From Daldinia sp. FL1419 (Eukaryota > Ascomycota > Sordariomycetes > Xylariales > Hypoxylaceae), in the NCBI GenBank assembly GCA_025201765.1, contig MU623350.1:1-64000 (forward strand): a DNA stretch of 64,000 nucleotides, in the 5' to 3' direction. This document shows, in pieces, positions 1 to 10,806 of this stretch (position 1 is its first letter; each line of letters opens with the position of its first letter). Both the position numbers and the translations under genes were made by a program. The notes beneath the pieces were generated by a model that was not told the DNA's origin, did not search any database, and was given only the letters and a program-made list of their open reading frames with translations.

Positions 1-2335
1 ATAAAATAAATAAATAATAAGAATTAATCCTAATTAATATCAAAATTAAACAAAATCAATAAAAAATAATAAATATTATAAATTTATATTATAAATATAT
101 TTATAAATAATATTTAAAAATTTATAGGATTATTTATTAATATATTATCTTATAATTTCCTATATTATAATATAAAATAAATAAATTAAATAAAATTAAT
201 AAAAATTAATAAATATTATAGATTTATATTATAAATAAAATTATAAATAATATTTAGGGGTTTATAGGATTATCCATTAATATACTATCTTACAATTTCC
301 CATATTATAATATAAGGTAAATAGGTAATAAAAATTAATCCTAATTAATATTAAAATTAAATAAAATCAATGAATATTTAATATTATATATAGTTAAACA
401 ACCTTATAAAAATGTAAAAATTCTTATAATTTCCCATATTTTAAAAATTAATATATATTAATCCTAATTAAATAATTTTTAAAAGAATTTGTTAATATAA
501 ATTCCTATTTAATAATATAATACCCAAACTTAAGAATATAAAAGGTTTACACCATAGGAAACCACAAACATGCACATAAAATACATTAAAATTCAAAACC
601 ACTTTAATTTATTATATCAATTCAAAATTTACTTAAAAATATTAATAATTAATATTATTTAAAAAAAAATTTAATTTGCGATTTTTTAAACTAATTTACA
701 TTTATTTGCGATTGGAGATATGTGTACAACAAGATTAAATATCCGAAATTATAGGATTTTTTCCTTAAATTCTCTGGGAGTTGATTGGTTAATCGAGATT
801 GTGATATAATTAATGAAATAAGAAAGACATAGATAATTATTTACCAATAGTAATACATTTTAAAAAGATATTTTTGAAAGAGGAAATTAAAATTGTATAT
901 TTTCGTATAAAGATTTTATAAAGAAATTGAACTATAGAACCTGATGAGCCTTTACTGATCAAACAAAAAAAATAATTTTTAAAGGCCTATTTATATCCAA
1001 AAAAATTATGGAGCCTTGGAGGGTTTAACTTTAAGGAGGAGATAGGGTTTCTATAAGGTAGTATTTATAACCTAATCGTTCTACACTAGTTCAATAATTT
1101 TAATTATAAGAATATTGAAGTGGAGTAATATAATTATGTAATTAAAATTACCTTATAAAAGCCTATTAATTTTATGGTATAATTGTTTTTAAGGTTTCTA
1201 TAAATTTTTAATATATTATTTTAATTTAATATAATAAAATATTATATTTATTATAAAATAATAAAATAATAAAATATTAATTATTTATAAAAGATCTTAT
1301 ATAAGTTTTTTAAAGTAATAATATTGTAATGGATTAAATACTTATAAAAGACCTTATTTAAAAATTTAAGGATTATGTCAGCCCTTGGGGTGACCTCCAG
1401 TATACTGTGCGACAAAGACTTTATTAGAAAATTCCATAACCTTATATATAAGATATTTAATTAAAATCATTTTACCTTACATTTACAAGAACTTTAATAC
1501 CAATCTCCTATTACAAAAAATAGGATTATTTATAAAATTATATTTAATAATAATATATAATAATTATTTTAATATTACATAATTTAATATATTTTAATAC
1601 TACATTATTATATTAAAAGATTTATTTTTAAAAAAAAGTAATAATAGGAGGATAATTATTATAATAAGAAATTTTAAATATTACATACTTTATTAATATT
1701 ATTTATATATAAATTTAAAAACCTTTTTTTAAATAAAGATTAAAAAATAATTAAAATATTATAAAATATATTAATATTTTATAATAACATTATTAAATAA
1801 TTTAAAAATAATAATATAGTTAAAAGGTGTGTTATGGGTTGGGTAGGTTTATACAATTATATTTAAGATATTTTATTAAAATTTAAATTTTTATTAAAAT
1901 CTCTTAAAGAATTTAAGGAATTAATTAATAATTTTCCCAATTTCAAATATTTTTATATTAATATTATACTCACCTAAAAAACTTTTAATAAATATTATAA
2001 TAAATTTAATAAAACTCCTATTTATTATGTTATTATCATTTTTTACCTTATATTCAAATAGGATTAATTTAACCATTTGTGATTTTACCAACTTAAATAA
2101 ATAATAAACATTTGTAAAATTGTTAAGAGGCTTTAGTTAAACAATTATTTTTAAATAAAAGACATCTTTTTAGAAGATATAGGGGTTGATTTATGGCCTA
2201 TTAAATACCAATAATAATAAAATAACTTATTTAAGGCTTTTATAAATAATTTTTGCAATATATTAATAAATCCAAATATTTTGGTGCTACCTAAGGGTGT
2301 AGATAAGTACAAATATTAGTACAATAATCCCAAAT
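1..2335. repeat. AT-rich, RIP-like repeat block
   Basis: This stretch is almost entirely A and T, has no supportable gene, and is dense in stop codons on both strands. It contains imperfect tandem copies, for example the 140-bp period at about 45-324, whose differences are transitions. That is the signature of RIP in filamentous ascomycetes. The original repeat cannot be identified by eye. A short island at 1381-1412 has normal base composition. Confidence 0.85.
45..324. repeat. two tandem 140-bp copies with RIP-type differences
   Basis: Copy 1 (about 45-184) and copy 2 (about 185-324) align without large gaps at a 140-bp offset; the segment starting tttataggat lies at 121 and again at 261. 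Copy 2 keeps G or C at several places where copy 1 has A or T, for example aggggt against aaaaat just before tttataggat. A third partial copy follows at about 331-440. The pattern is unequal C-to-T and G-to-A mutation of duplicated DNA. Confidence 0.75.
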
Positions 2336-2339
2336 TTGA

Positions 2340-2521
2340 TGTTGGATGGACAAGGTACCATTGCATGCAATAATAAAATGAGGGTATTCAGATCAATTCA
2401 GTCAAAAGTGGTATATAAAAAGATAAATACGTATTCTGATCGTACAATTAGAATACGTAGTTTATATACAGGATTAAGGTGGGTCTTGTACCACCACAGT
2501 CACATGACTAATATTCCCACA
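2340..2521 (-). repeat. LTR of the TRIM-like element, less mutated copy
   Basis: The 182-bp terminal repeat runs from TGTTGG to CCCACA. Compared with 3727-3908 it differs at roughly two dozen sites by eye, all transitions and no indels, mostly with this copy retaining G or C. The differences therefore reflect RIP rather than ordinary drift. Confidence 0.8.
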
Positions 2522-3451
2522 CTGGCAACTTTTTCTTTTCTCGCGAAGTCATGTGACGTTGCTTTGTAATTTTGCTTCGTACGAGCGCCAGCTAGGTCAC
2601 GATCTTAGAGCGTTTAAACGCATCAAATCTAGATCGGCTCTTTTCATGATCCTCCTTTTGCTTCTTATCTAAATCAAACTGAACTGATGACCTCTTATAT
2701 CCATATCCCAAATGCGAAGATGACTAAAAGTTTAGTCATCTTTGCAAGCCTTGCTCAAAAACGTAATGATCGACCATTCTGAAACATATAACGATTTTAT
2801 GTATGATCCCATCTGACAATTCTTTCTTTTCAAGAGCTGTTGTTCGTTCGTTCGAATCGATCAATGGATATGGTCGGTATTGTTCGTATCGTTCGTATCG
2901 TAAAATGGTTGGTATCGAGAACGTTTCGAGGGCTTTCTTGCAAAGGATCGGGAAACTGCTGAGGCTTGCTGAGGTGTTTGTAGAGCTCGAGAGACTTGTT
3001 GTATCCTCAGGTGCTGAGCTGCTGTTGTTTCCTCGGGTAGTAGTAATAGGCAAAACCTTTTGGTGGGGGTGGGGTTGAAGAATTTTCAGGTGGAGCCTAA
3101 GGTTTGTTTTTTTTTGCTGGTGGGGTAAAATCGCAACGTGATCTTGGTGTTTGTTGCTCTTTCTCAGCGTTTCTCGTGGTGTTGTAGTAAACACAGGTGC
3201 GTGTTGGACGCGTAGTTCTTGCTTATCGGGTGGTGTTGTAGTAAACACAGGTGCGTATTGCAAACACAGGTGTTATAAACACAAAAATGCGTGATGGACG
3301 CGAAGTTCGATTAACACAGATTCCCCCGAGACCATTTCACCAACGAAGGAAGCCTCGATATTATCTGCCTGTACGTGATGGACATAGACCTCAGCCTGTA
3401 GATTTAGCGTTGAAGTTGTTTCTACCTTCCAGAAATCCTAAATTAACACGA

Positions 3452-3660
3452 GGTGTTCCCAAAACCATGCACAATAACATAAAGCTCCAAGCTCAAGACC
3501 ATACACTAGAGCATGAAATCCTGAGGTCGTTCGTCTCTTCTTATCGAGATTTAAATCTAGCGCAAGATACGAGTGTTCCCAGAACCATACACAAGAGCAT
3601 AAAACCCTGGGCTCAAAACTATACACTGGAATATAAAATCTTGAGGTTATCGTACTTACT
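3452..3660. repeat. two diverged direct repeats inside the LTR element
   Basis: Two copies of about 90 bp, starting near 3452 and 3570 with a spacing of roughly 119 bp, share the order GGTGTTCCCA/GAGTGTTCCCA, ACCAT, CACAA, CTCAA, TACACT and ATCnTGAGGT. An upstream short repeat, TGTTGTAGTAAACACAGGTG, occurs at about 3182 and 3234. Internal duplications of this kind are common in LARD or TRIM interiors. No function is assigned. Confidence 0.55.
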
Positions 3661-3726
3661 ATTAAACTTATTTCTTCCCTTTTGGGCATCTTAGCTAATC
3701 TGTGATTGTTGTCAATTATTGATCAA

Positions 3727-3908
3727 TATTGGATAGATAAGGTACCATTATATATAATAATAAAATAAGGGTATTTAAATTAATTTAATTAAAAGTGGTA
3801 TGTAAAAAGATAAGTACGTATTCTAATCGTACAATCAGAATATGTAGTTTATATATAGGATTAAGGTGGGTCTTGTACCACTACAGTCATATGACTAATA
3901 TTCTTACA
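3727..3908 (-). repeat. LTR of the TRIM-like element, more mutated copy
   Basis: The second 182-bp terminal repeat runs from TATTGG to CTTACA and matches 2340-2521 except for transitions. It borders the AT-rich tract that starts at about 3914, so mutation is heavier on this side. Confidence 0.8.
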
Positions 3909-3913
3909 TTTGG

Positions 3914-4490
3914 TGATAATGAAATTAATAATCTTATTAAATATTAATATAAATATTAAAAAAAATATTTATAATTGTTAAAAATGATTTTAAATATTTT
4001 TATAATTTAATTTATATTAATTAAATACAAGAGGTTTTTTTTAATTATAAATTATATAATTTTATTACTACAACATAGAATTAATATTAATATAATTTCT
4101 ATATATCAAATATTACGGTTTTAATTATGGGTTAGAATAATAAAAGATTAAAATTCCTATTATTACTTAATAAATAATAAGGTTAAAAATGTAAAAATTA
4201 AAAGGATGATTAATAAAGAATTATAAGAATGGGTAATAAGGTAGTTAAATATCATAAATTCCAAAAATCTAATAAAAATAATTAATATAAATAATTTTAT
4301 TTTTAAATTTTTATTAATTTATTTAATATAAGAAGAATTTTAATATTAAAATTAAAAGAAATTATATAAAATTTATTATTAATAATAATTTTAAATATTA
4401 TATAATCTATTAATTTATTAATTTATATTTTAATTCACTAACCCATTTATATTTTAAATTTTAATAAGTATAATACACCCACTATACCAA
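3914..4490. repeat. AT-rich RIP-like tract
   Basis: This is very AT-rich DNA without open frames, continuous in character with 1-2335. It separates the LTR element from the truncated-looking start of the C2H2 pseudogene. Confidence 0.75.
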
Positions 4491-4512
4491 AACATTTTGG
4501 TAAAGAGATGGA

Positions 4513-6276
4513 ATGGATTGCGACCCTGGTATTAATAAGGGCGTCAAAAGTAAAAAACACCAAGCAGAGAAATTTGCCTGTCCGTATTTCAAATATTGTC
4601 CAAGCAAATACAAAGAATGGAGAACATGTCCTAGTCCTGGATGGCCCGACGTGCACAGAGTCAAGTACGATTGCCTTTTTTTTCTTCCCGTTTCCCATAG
4701 TGAGTATGCATTTACCTGGTACCTTGGCTAATAAGCCATAGAGAGCATCTATATCGAAGACACCGGCAACCTTCTTATCGATGTGGGCGCTGCTGGGAAT
4801 CCTTTGAGAGCGAAGATGATTATCTAGGCCACCAGAGAACGGCAGAGCCCTGCGTCTTGAAAGAAAAAGAACCAATCGACGGATTTGATACCAACCAAGA
4901 GAGAAAGCTTAAGCAACGAAGGATTGGTAGCGACATGAGTGAAACAGAAAAATGGCGAGCCATCTTTGTGATACTATTTCCAAACGTCCGACCAGAGGAT
5001 ATCCCCACTCCCTGTTAGTATAAACGTTCATAAGTTAATCATCTCTCTAATAACATGAGGTAGTTTACGACTATGGTCAAGCCGTAAATGCAACAATACC
5101 CACTCAGCCAGATCCTGTGGCAGAATGCGAGGAATATATTCTTCGAGAAATACCTTGGCGCCTCCGGCAAATACTATGACTGGAAGTTGAGGGAAATTTT
5201 GGTTCAATTGAAGAAAACCTCAGGAGAGCCGCAACTTATTGCGTGAGGGGTCTCCTGGAAGATGCGTTTCACGAGTTTCGCCAGCTGCAGCAATTGAAGA
5301 TAGTACCGAGAGAAGAACGGGAAGACGTAGGGGTGGCGGACAATAATCTTGGTTCTACGCCGGTATCAGGTCCTGATCGGCTCGATCTCTAAGCATGGCT
5401 TAGAGCTTTTTAGGGGGGGTATAAGAATATGCATACGCTAAAAATTTATTTTTCTTATACGCTATACCTATTTTGGTAGGAGGGCTTAGAGAATTGGCTC
5501 TAAACCCCTGTCTCTCATGTACCGTGCCAAGAACGGCAGTATGCTAGGCCTAAAGAGGCTAGCGGACCCTGAAATTACTTGTTTAGGAAGGAGGCTTACA
5601 GAAGAAATAAGCCCATCTCAAAACCAAGGGGTTAGAGAAAATAAGGGTATGCTTAGAGGTTATATTCAGTAGAAATCAACGATTTTTCAACGAAATAAGC
5701 CGAAACGAAGAGGCTTTTATATTTGCCACTATTCAGGTACTCAGGGTGCTTAGGGAAACGAAAATAGACCATCAATTACACCCAAAACCCGCCAGGAAAG
5801 CCTGAAATAGCTACTTAACAGCTCAGAATCCAGGCTTTTTGACCTGATCAGGATGTCTAAAGAGGTGTTCAAGAGGTGTTCAATAAGCTATTGACGTAGC
5901 TAGAGTGTAATCGTTGTGGTTGAAGAGCCTCTCGTTATACCAAATTGAGACCTGAATGCTTATGTATGCTATTCTGAAGGCGGTGACCTAAAAAGGCTAA
6001 ACGCATGGCAACTGGAGAAATTTGGTACAATGCAGCTCCATCTAATTTATATGGGCCTTAGATGTATTTCTATTTTCTCTAAGCCATGCTTAGAGAATCG
6101 AGCCGATCAGGCCCTCAGAAGAGAGTACATCGCACACTGGTTCAACTGGATTGACCAGTTTTGTAGATTTAGAATTTGATTTTGACATGTCTCTCTTGGA
6201 TAATATGGAAGCGTCTTGGAGCGACAGTCCAATGATGGGACAAATCCCGCAGCAGCTGGAATTCGATGGACAGTAA
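4513..6276 (+). pseudogene. fungal C2H2-type regulator gene, broken by a stop and a transposon
   Basis: The reconstructed exons are 4513-4664, 4742-5013 and 5064 onward, with GT-AG introns of 77 and 50 bp carrying CTAAT branch points. The translated pieces follow the order of a well-known Pezizomycotina family: KFACPYFKY...WRTCPSPGWPDVHRVK, EHLYRRH, a CGRCWESF...H...C finger-like segment, then EKWRAIFVILFPNVRPEDIPTP and an amphipathic C-terminal part. Two lesions are clear: an in-frame TGA at 5177-5179, and a 746-bp TIR element (5369-6114) in the last exon. Skipping the insert and one copy of its 3-bp target repeat resumes the same frame to a TAA at 6274-6276. The upstream side is AT-rich, with a stop just before the ATG at 4513, so N-terminal loss is possible. 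The family is likely regulatory and nuclear, but no target is known. Confidence 0.8.
5369..6114. mobile_element. 746-bp TIR element (MITE, Harbinger-like) in the C2H2 gene
   Basis: The ends are inverted repeats of about 38 bp: GGTCCTGATCGGCTCGAT at the left and, read inward on the other strand, GGGCCTGATCGGCTCGAT at the right, each followed by the palindrome CTCTAAGCATGGCTTAGAG. The element is flanked by TCA at 5366-5368 and 6115-6117. It has no transposase frame, so it is non-autonomous. A GG(G/T)CCTG terminus with a 3-bp duplication resembles PIF/Harbinger-type elements; this class assignment is inference. The insertion splits codons of the host exon cleanly. Confidence 0.8.
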
Positions 6277-7246
6277 GAGCTCTGAATAAATTACAGGCAT
6301 AACTTATTACTTATTAGAGAATAATAGTTAAAATACCTACGTCAAGGTGATCCTTATCTACCGATATATCTATTTATGATATGGATTATCCAGGTACCTA
6401 CTCCAGCCGTGTTTATAAGCCAGGCTACGAAGTGTTAAAGGGGTTATAACTCCAGAAGTCATCTCTATTTTAGCTACAACTTTTAAGCCAGGTACTCAAG
6501 GTAAGTACCTACCAGTGGTTCATAATACATAGGTGATACCAATAGTTTGTCCAATCAGAAAATGGAGAGTTTATGATATTGCCAAAAGAGGGAAACGAAC
6601 GTTTGTATGGCGTGCTAATAACGGCGCCATCTCTTATAAAAAACTATTACATGACAAGAGCAAAACATCTCGGAAGGTGGGCAAATAGAGACTACAAGTA
6701 TATTGATTAATCTTATGCACCGTAAGTTGATAGAAATCTTGACGAGAAACTAAGGGTTGAGTTGTTCCTTAACAACTAGTTATTCATTGAATAAATTACG
6801 ACACTAATAGGCGTAGGTAGGAATGACGTTGTTAGAATTACGTCTGCCATTCGCCGTTCCTCAGCCGACGCCGGCTCCGAATAACGTCGGTCCCGAGCAC
6901 GGACGCGAAGAATGTTACCAAGGTACTCTCCATGACATACAAACATTAAACAAATCTTGGGGGTTAATTCAAGTTTTCATCTAACGATGTACATTATTCT
7001 ACGCATAAATTCTGCGTTCCACAAGGGCTGCCCCTATAAATGGGAAAAACAAGAACCACCGGGCCGACGACGGCAATGTGAATTCGCGTATAGGCTTAAG
7101 GATGAGTTCTTGCCTTTTCTTACCTACCTCCCATTCTTATATAAGTATCTAGAGCTACCTAATCAATACGTCGAATGGAAACCTATGGGTCTAGAAGAAG
7201 CTAGTCTTCGTAAAATCTTCCGCGTTGAAGGAAGAAAAATCACGTC
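6277..7246. other. intergenic, no gene seen
   Basis: About 970 bp lie between the C2H2 pseudogene and the MFS transporter. A 97-codon open frame ending just before the transporter ATG has no recognisable domain and is probably chance. The segment must hold the transporter promoter, but no specific site can be supported. Confidence 0.5.
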
Positions 7247-8905
7247 ATGACCGGAACGCTAGATGAGAAAACTACGGAGCCGCCAAACGGTGCGGACTCT
7301 CCCGGCGCCGAGTCAACCGCCGTCCGGGATGATAATGTTGCCGAAAATAAAGAAGATCGCCCGGTAAACAAAACCCCGGGCGACGACGAGCCGGAGGTTT
7401 TCTCAGTATTCTCTCCCCGGATGAAGGTCTTCCTCGTTCTCATGACCGTCTTCGCTACATTATTCTCCCCGTTCTCTTCTTTCATCTACTTGCCCGCCAT
7501 AACGCCCATCGCTGAGTCATACGGCCGTTCTATTGCCGACATCAACCTTACCGTCACCCTCTACCAGGTCATGCAAGCAGTTGCGCCCCTATTCCTCGGC
7601 GATCTAAGCGACCAGGTCGGCCGCCGCCCCGTATACATGATTACGTTTGCTATCTACCTCGGCGCCAACATTGGCCTGGCGTTGCAAAACAATTATGCGG
7701 CTCTCATGGTGCTGCGAGCTTTGCAGAGCACGGGGAGTAGCGCCACCGTTGCGATCGGGAGTGCCGTCATGGCCGACTTCACTACGAGCGCCGAGAGGGG
7801 CGGTTACATCACGGCCGTGCAGGCGAGCGTTATGTTTGCGCCTGCTCTAGCTCCCGTTCTAGGTGGCATCCTAACCCAATTCCTGGGCTGGCGTTCGACG
7901 TTTTGGTTCCTCGTCATAGCCGCCGGCGTGTTCCTGCTCGTCTACGTGCCTTTCGTTCCCGAGGTGAGTTTACGTCTAAGCGATGGCAGGTGTATACTTG
8001 TAACTTAACTAATGTCAATACGGACCGCCCGCAATATCGTCGGAAACGGCTCCATTCCCCCACCAAGACTGAACATGTCGCCGTTATCCGCTTATCAATG
8101 GCGTAAAAAGCGCCGTGACGTTGAATCGCAACCCGGCAGCCCAGCCTTGCCACAGCCGAAGAAGATCCCGCGCGGGGTCCCCGTCCCTAACGTCCTCGCT
8201 GCGGTGCTTATAGTTTTCGAAAAAGACGTCGGGTTACTAATGCTTTTCATGTCTTTATTCGTTATGGCCAACTACGCCATGCTGGTTCCTCTGCAAGATG
8301 TTATTCGCCGCCAGTACAGCTTCAATGACTTACAGGTAGGACTATGCTACATCCCCTACGCGGTAGGGTCGGTCCTCGGGGCTAGCGCCGTGGGAAAATT
8401 ATTGAATTGGAACTATGTGCGAGTCGCTAAGAGCATAGGTGTATCACCGGATCGCAAACGAGGCGATGATATGCGCAGGTTTCCTATCGAAAGAGCCCGT
8501 TTAGACTTGATGTGGCCATGGACAATTCTAGCCGTAGCGATGATCATCGCGTGGGGTTGGGTCGTCAGCTCAGGAACCAGTCTTGCCGCTCCTCTAGTCG
8601 TCTTATTCTTTGGCGGTGCGGGCCTAAGCGGGCCCGTGAGCATATTGACGACGCTGCTAGTTGACTTGTATCCGATGAATCCGGGAAGAGTGTCATCCAC
8701 ATTCAACCTGACGCGTGCAGCGCTAAGCGCTGTTGGAACTGCTGTCGTGCAGTACATCATCGATGCATGGGGTTACGGGTTTACGTACCTCTTTATGGGT
8801 TGTATCGTGCTAGCAGCAAGTCCCTGCATCGTGATAGTGAGGAAATGGGGGCCCAAGTGGAGAGAGGAGAGATATCAGCGCTTCGAGAAGAAGAATAATT
8901 CATAA
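7247..8905 (+). CDS. MFS drug:H+ antiporter-type transporter (DHA1-like)
   Basis: Two exons (7247-7963 and 8024-8905) give 532 aa. A charged N-terminal tail (about 1-60) is followed by two sets of hydrophobic helices. The first half shows the loop GDLSDQVGRRPVY, the DHA1 signature between helices 2 and 3, and the segment ending FVPE|TARNIVGNGSIPPPRLN is typical of fungal multidrug and polyamine exporters. The product should sit in the plasma membrane and export small molecules by proton antiport; the substrate is not predictable. The intron has a good GTGAGT donor and a CTAAT branch point, but the position required by the reading frame ends in CGG instead of an AG. If it is not spliced, the protein stops shortly after residue 239 and only half a transporter is made. 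The gene converges on the prenylcysteine-oxidase-like gene. Confidence 0.82.
7964..8023 (+). other. intron with non-AG 3' end
   Basis: This 60-bp intron begins GTGAGT and has TAACTAATG near the 3' end. No AG lies between the early GGCAG (about 7988) and the point where the conserved frame resumes at 8024; the last bases are ACGG. An A-to-G change in the acceptor, or non-canonical splicing, would explain it. Confidence 0.6.
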
Positions 8906-9171
8906 ACCTAGAGGTTTCACAGACCCAGAATGTCTATTGAGAGAGCTCGATAAGATACGGCAATGGTTTATGAGTAAAATACGATAAATCATGAGGAATA
9001 TGATTGTATCGTAAGTATATCTTTCATCGATAACGCCGATACCCCTGAATAGAATAGCAGCCTTATAGAAACCGATAATTTAATACTGTCCCAAGCGAAA
9101 AGCGCGCGATCTCCCCATTGCGCTATAAATTTGGAACCGGATCATACTTCCTAGTACCTTTATCTTCTACG

Positions 9172-10806
9172 CTACTCCGGGATAGTTCCTCTAACATCGT
9201 CGAATAATCCACCATCCCCCGGTCCCTGTTTGAATGTACTCGACATGAGCCTCTGGCCACGCAGCTTCAAAGCTACGTTTCTCCCCAGCCTACAACTAGC
9301 CTCCATCGTATCCAGGAAGTTGTTATCAATATTAAAGAGATTTGGCTCGAGTTCCACCTTGCCAGCAATAGAATCATTTTTAACACCAACAAACCGCCTG
9401 CGATCCCAGGACTGCAAGTCAACCCACATAGGAGGACTCAATCCTAAGTCTGGGTTATCCCGTGCCGCTTTACGGGACTTTGCCCACGGTAGTTGCTGGC
9501 GGGAATCAACTCGATGAAGGTCGTCGAACTGGTCGCACTCGTCATCCTCACTACATCCGCTGCTATCGTGAAATGATCCTCCAGAGGTTGCTAAGCTAGT
9601 TATATTTATCTTTTTGTTCATGAGTGTAGCGTTTTCTGTAGTAAGAATGGTTGTTGGGATCCAATCAGATCTAATACCAATCTCCTCGGGCTCAAGCGAC
9701 CGGTACGGTACGAAGTACGTTATATGACTCTGAAAGACTTCTGTCTTGGGAAGTGATTGCGGCCGGACTTCGTATAGAGAACCCCCCGTAAAAATGACCG
9801 CATCGTATTCAACCCTTTTTGGTGCTTCCGTCTCGGTTGCTACTGTTAAAGAAAATCGTCGACGACGTCCTGTTTCTAATTGAATGACCTTGGAATTTAG
9901 GAGTAGCTGAGCTTGGGATTCTTCAATCATACGTTGAACAAGATTGCTGTTGCCGGACTTTATACTAATAGGATGAGACCTAGTCGAGGCGAGAGATACA
10001 GCAGCGTGCAGACCAGAGGATTGGTTCAAGTTCATCCCGAAAGAATTCGTAAGACATGGTTCTAGGCTATTCTCCTGTAGGAATTTGCTAACCCCAAGGT
10101 TATCTAAGAGTCCTTTGGCTGACCTGGAGATGGCATCTCCTAGCCCGAGCTTGCGCAGTTCGTCATAGATATTATCAAACGTGCTATGCTTTCCGAATAA
10201 CGCAAACTTCGTTCGTAAGGCCAACATTTCACGCCGCAGCTTCAAAGGCACGAACCCCTCCTTCCACTCAAGCTTCACAATTGAAAGTATTCTGCTTATG
10301 GTATTTCCGACCTCCCGTCGAGCGTGCGGCCTCGGATCCCAAAAAGGAGGTATGGTCCACGGAATCCCCCTAAAGCAGAAGTCATCATCTAGTAGACTGG
10401 ATCCATTCCATATGCGAGTGTGCTTCTTCGCGTAGAGAGCCTCGGTCTCAAGTTCTACGGAGCGCGCAGCATCAACGAGACACCAGTCATCTTCGAAGAA
10501 ATGGGCTGCCCCTTTCTCTAGGGGGGACCGGATTTCTGGCGTGAATGTAGATTTGATTTGTCCGCCTATTACGGAGCTTGATTCATAAATAGTTATCTTA
10601 ATAGGTCTATCAAAGTCGGAGCGGGTCATGTTGTGGATATGGAACGCAGAAGCCGCTCCGGCGATGCCTGAGCCAACAATGGCAATGTGAAAAGCCTCGG
10701 AATCGTCATGCTGAGTACTTCTCGTAGATGTGGTCGGCGCAGGGAATATATACAACTGGATCAACAAATATAGGGTAAACCCTTTTATTGAAGAGAGTAT
10801 AGCCAT
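9172..10806 (-). CDS. prenylcysteine oxidase-like flavoprotein
   Basis: This is a single-exon gene for 544 aa. Residues 1-27 form a hydrophobic signal sequence. Residues 41-53 (IAIVGSGIAGAAS) are the dinucleotide-binding GxGxxG of a Rossmann fold, followed by an FAD-contact acid in ITIYESS. The central part, with GMNLNQSSGLHAAVSLA and a downstream SGNSNLVQRMIE segment, matches the prenylcysteine lyase/oxidase family. That family releases cysteine and a prenyl aldehyde from prenylcysteine using FAD and O2, in lysosome, vacuole or secretory compartments. Several N-x-S/T sites agree with passage through the ER. The length is close to other fungal members (about 500-560 aa). It is convergent with the MFS gene, 266 bp away. 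No lesion is seen. Confidence 0.85.
   Translation of the reverse strand: MAILSSIKGFTLYLLIQLYIFPAPTTSTRSTQHDDSEAFHIAIVGSGIAGAASAFHIHNMTRSDFDRPIKITIYESSSVIGGQIKSTFTPEIRSPLEKGAAHFFEDDWCLVDAARSVELETEALYAKKHTRIWNGSSLLDDDFCFRGIPWTIPPFWDPRPHARREVGNTISRILSIVKLEWKEGFVPLKLRREMLALRTKFALFGKHSTFDNIYDELRKLGLGDAISRSAKGLLDNLGVSKFLQENSLEPCLTNSFGMNLNQSSGLHAAVSLASTRSHPISIKSGNSNLVQRMIEESQAQLLLNSKVIQLETGRRRRFSLTVATETEAPKRVEYDAVIFTGGSLYEVRPQSLPKTEVFQSHITYFVPYRSLEPEEIGIRSDWIPTTILTTENATLMNKKINITSLATSGGSFHDSSGCSEDDECDQFDDLHRVDSRQQLPWAKSRKAARDNPDLGLSPPMWVDLQSWDRRRFVGVKNDSIAGKVELEPNLFNIDNNFLDTMEASCRLGRNVALKLRGQRLMSSTFKQGPGDGGLFDDVRGTIPE

Larger units (their letters stand above)
2340..3908 (-). mobile_element. non-autonomous LTR retroelement (TRIM/LARD-like), RIP-mutated
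   Basis: Two direct repeats of exactly 182 bp (2340-2521 and 3727-3908) bound a 1.2-kb interior with no recognisable gag or pol. The first repeat begins TGTTGG and ends CCCACA; the second shows the same ends after transitions. The flanks TTTGA (2335-2339) and TTTGG (3909-3913) fit a 5-bp target duplication that has suffered one G-to-A change. On the minus strand a purine-rich tract at about 2526-2540 sits next to the LTR and could be the polypurine tract, which suggests minus-strand orientation. A primer-binding site was not recognised. Interior reading frames on both strands match no known domain. Copia-like LTR ends are consistent with, but do not prove, a Ty1/copia relative. Confidence 0.72.

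Noticed and set aside
2736..3263. A 175-codon minus-strand frame inside the LTR element
   Set aside because: It contains repeated short motifs from the local repeats and no gag, protease or other retroelement domain, so it is not supported as a gene.
6957..7250. A 97-codon frame directly before the MFS transporter
   Set aside because: It overlaps the transporter start, has no recognisable domain and could not be joined to it by a splice.
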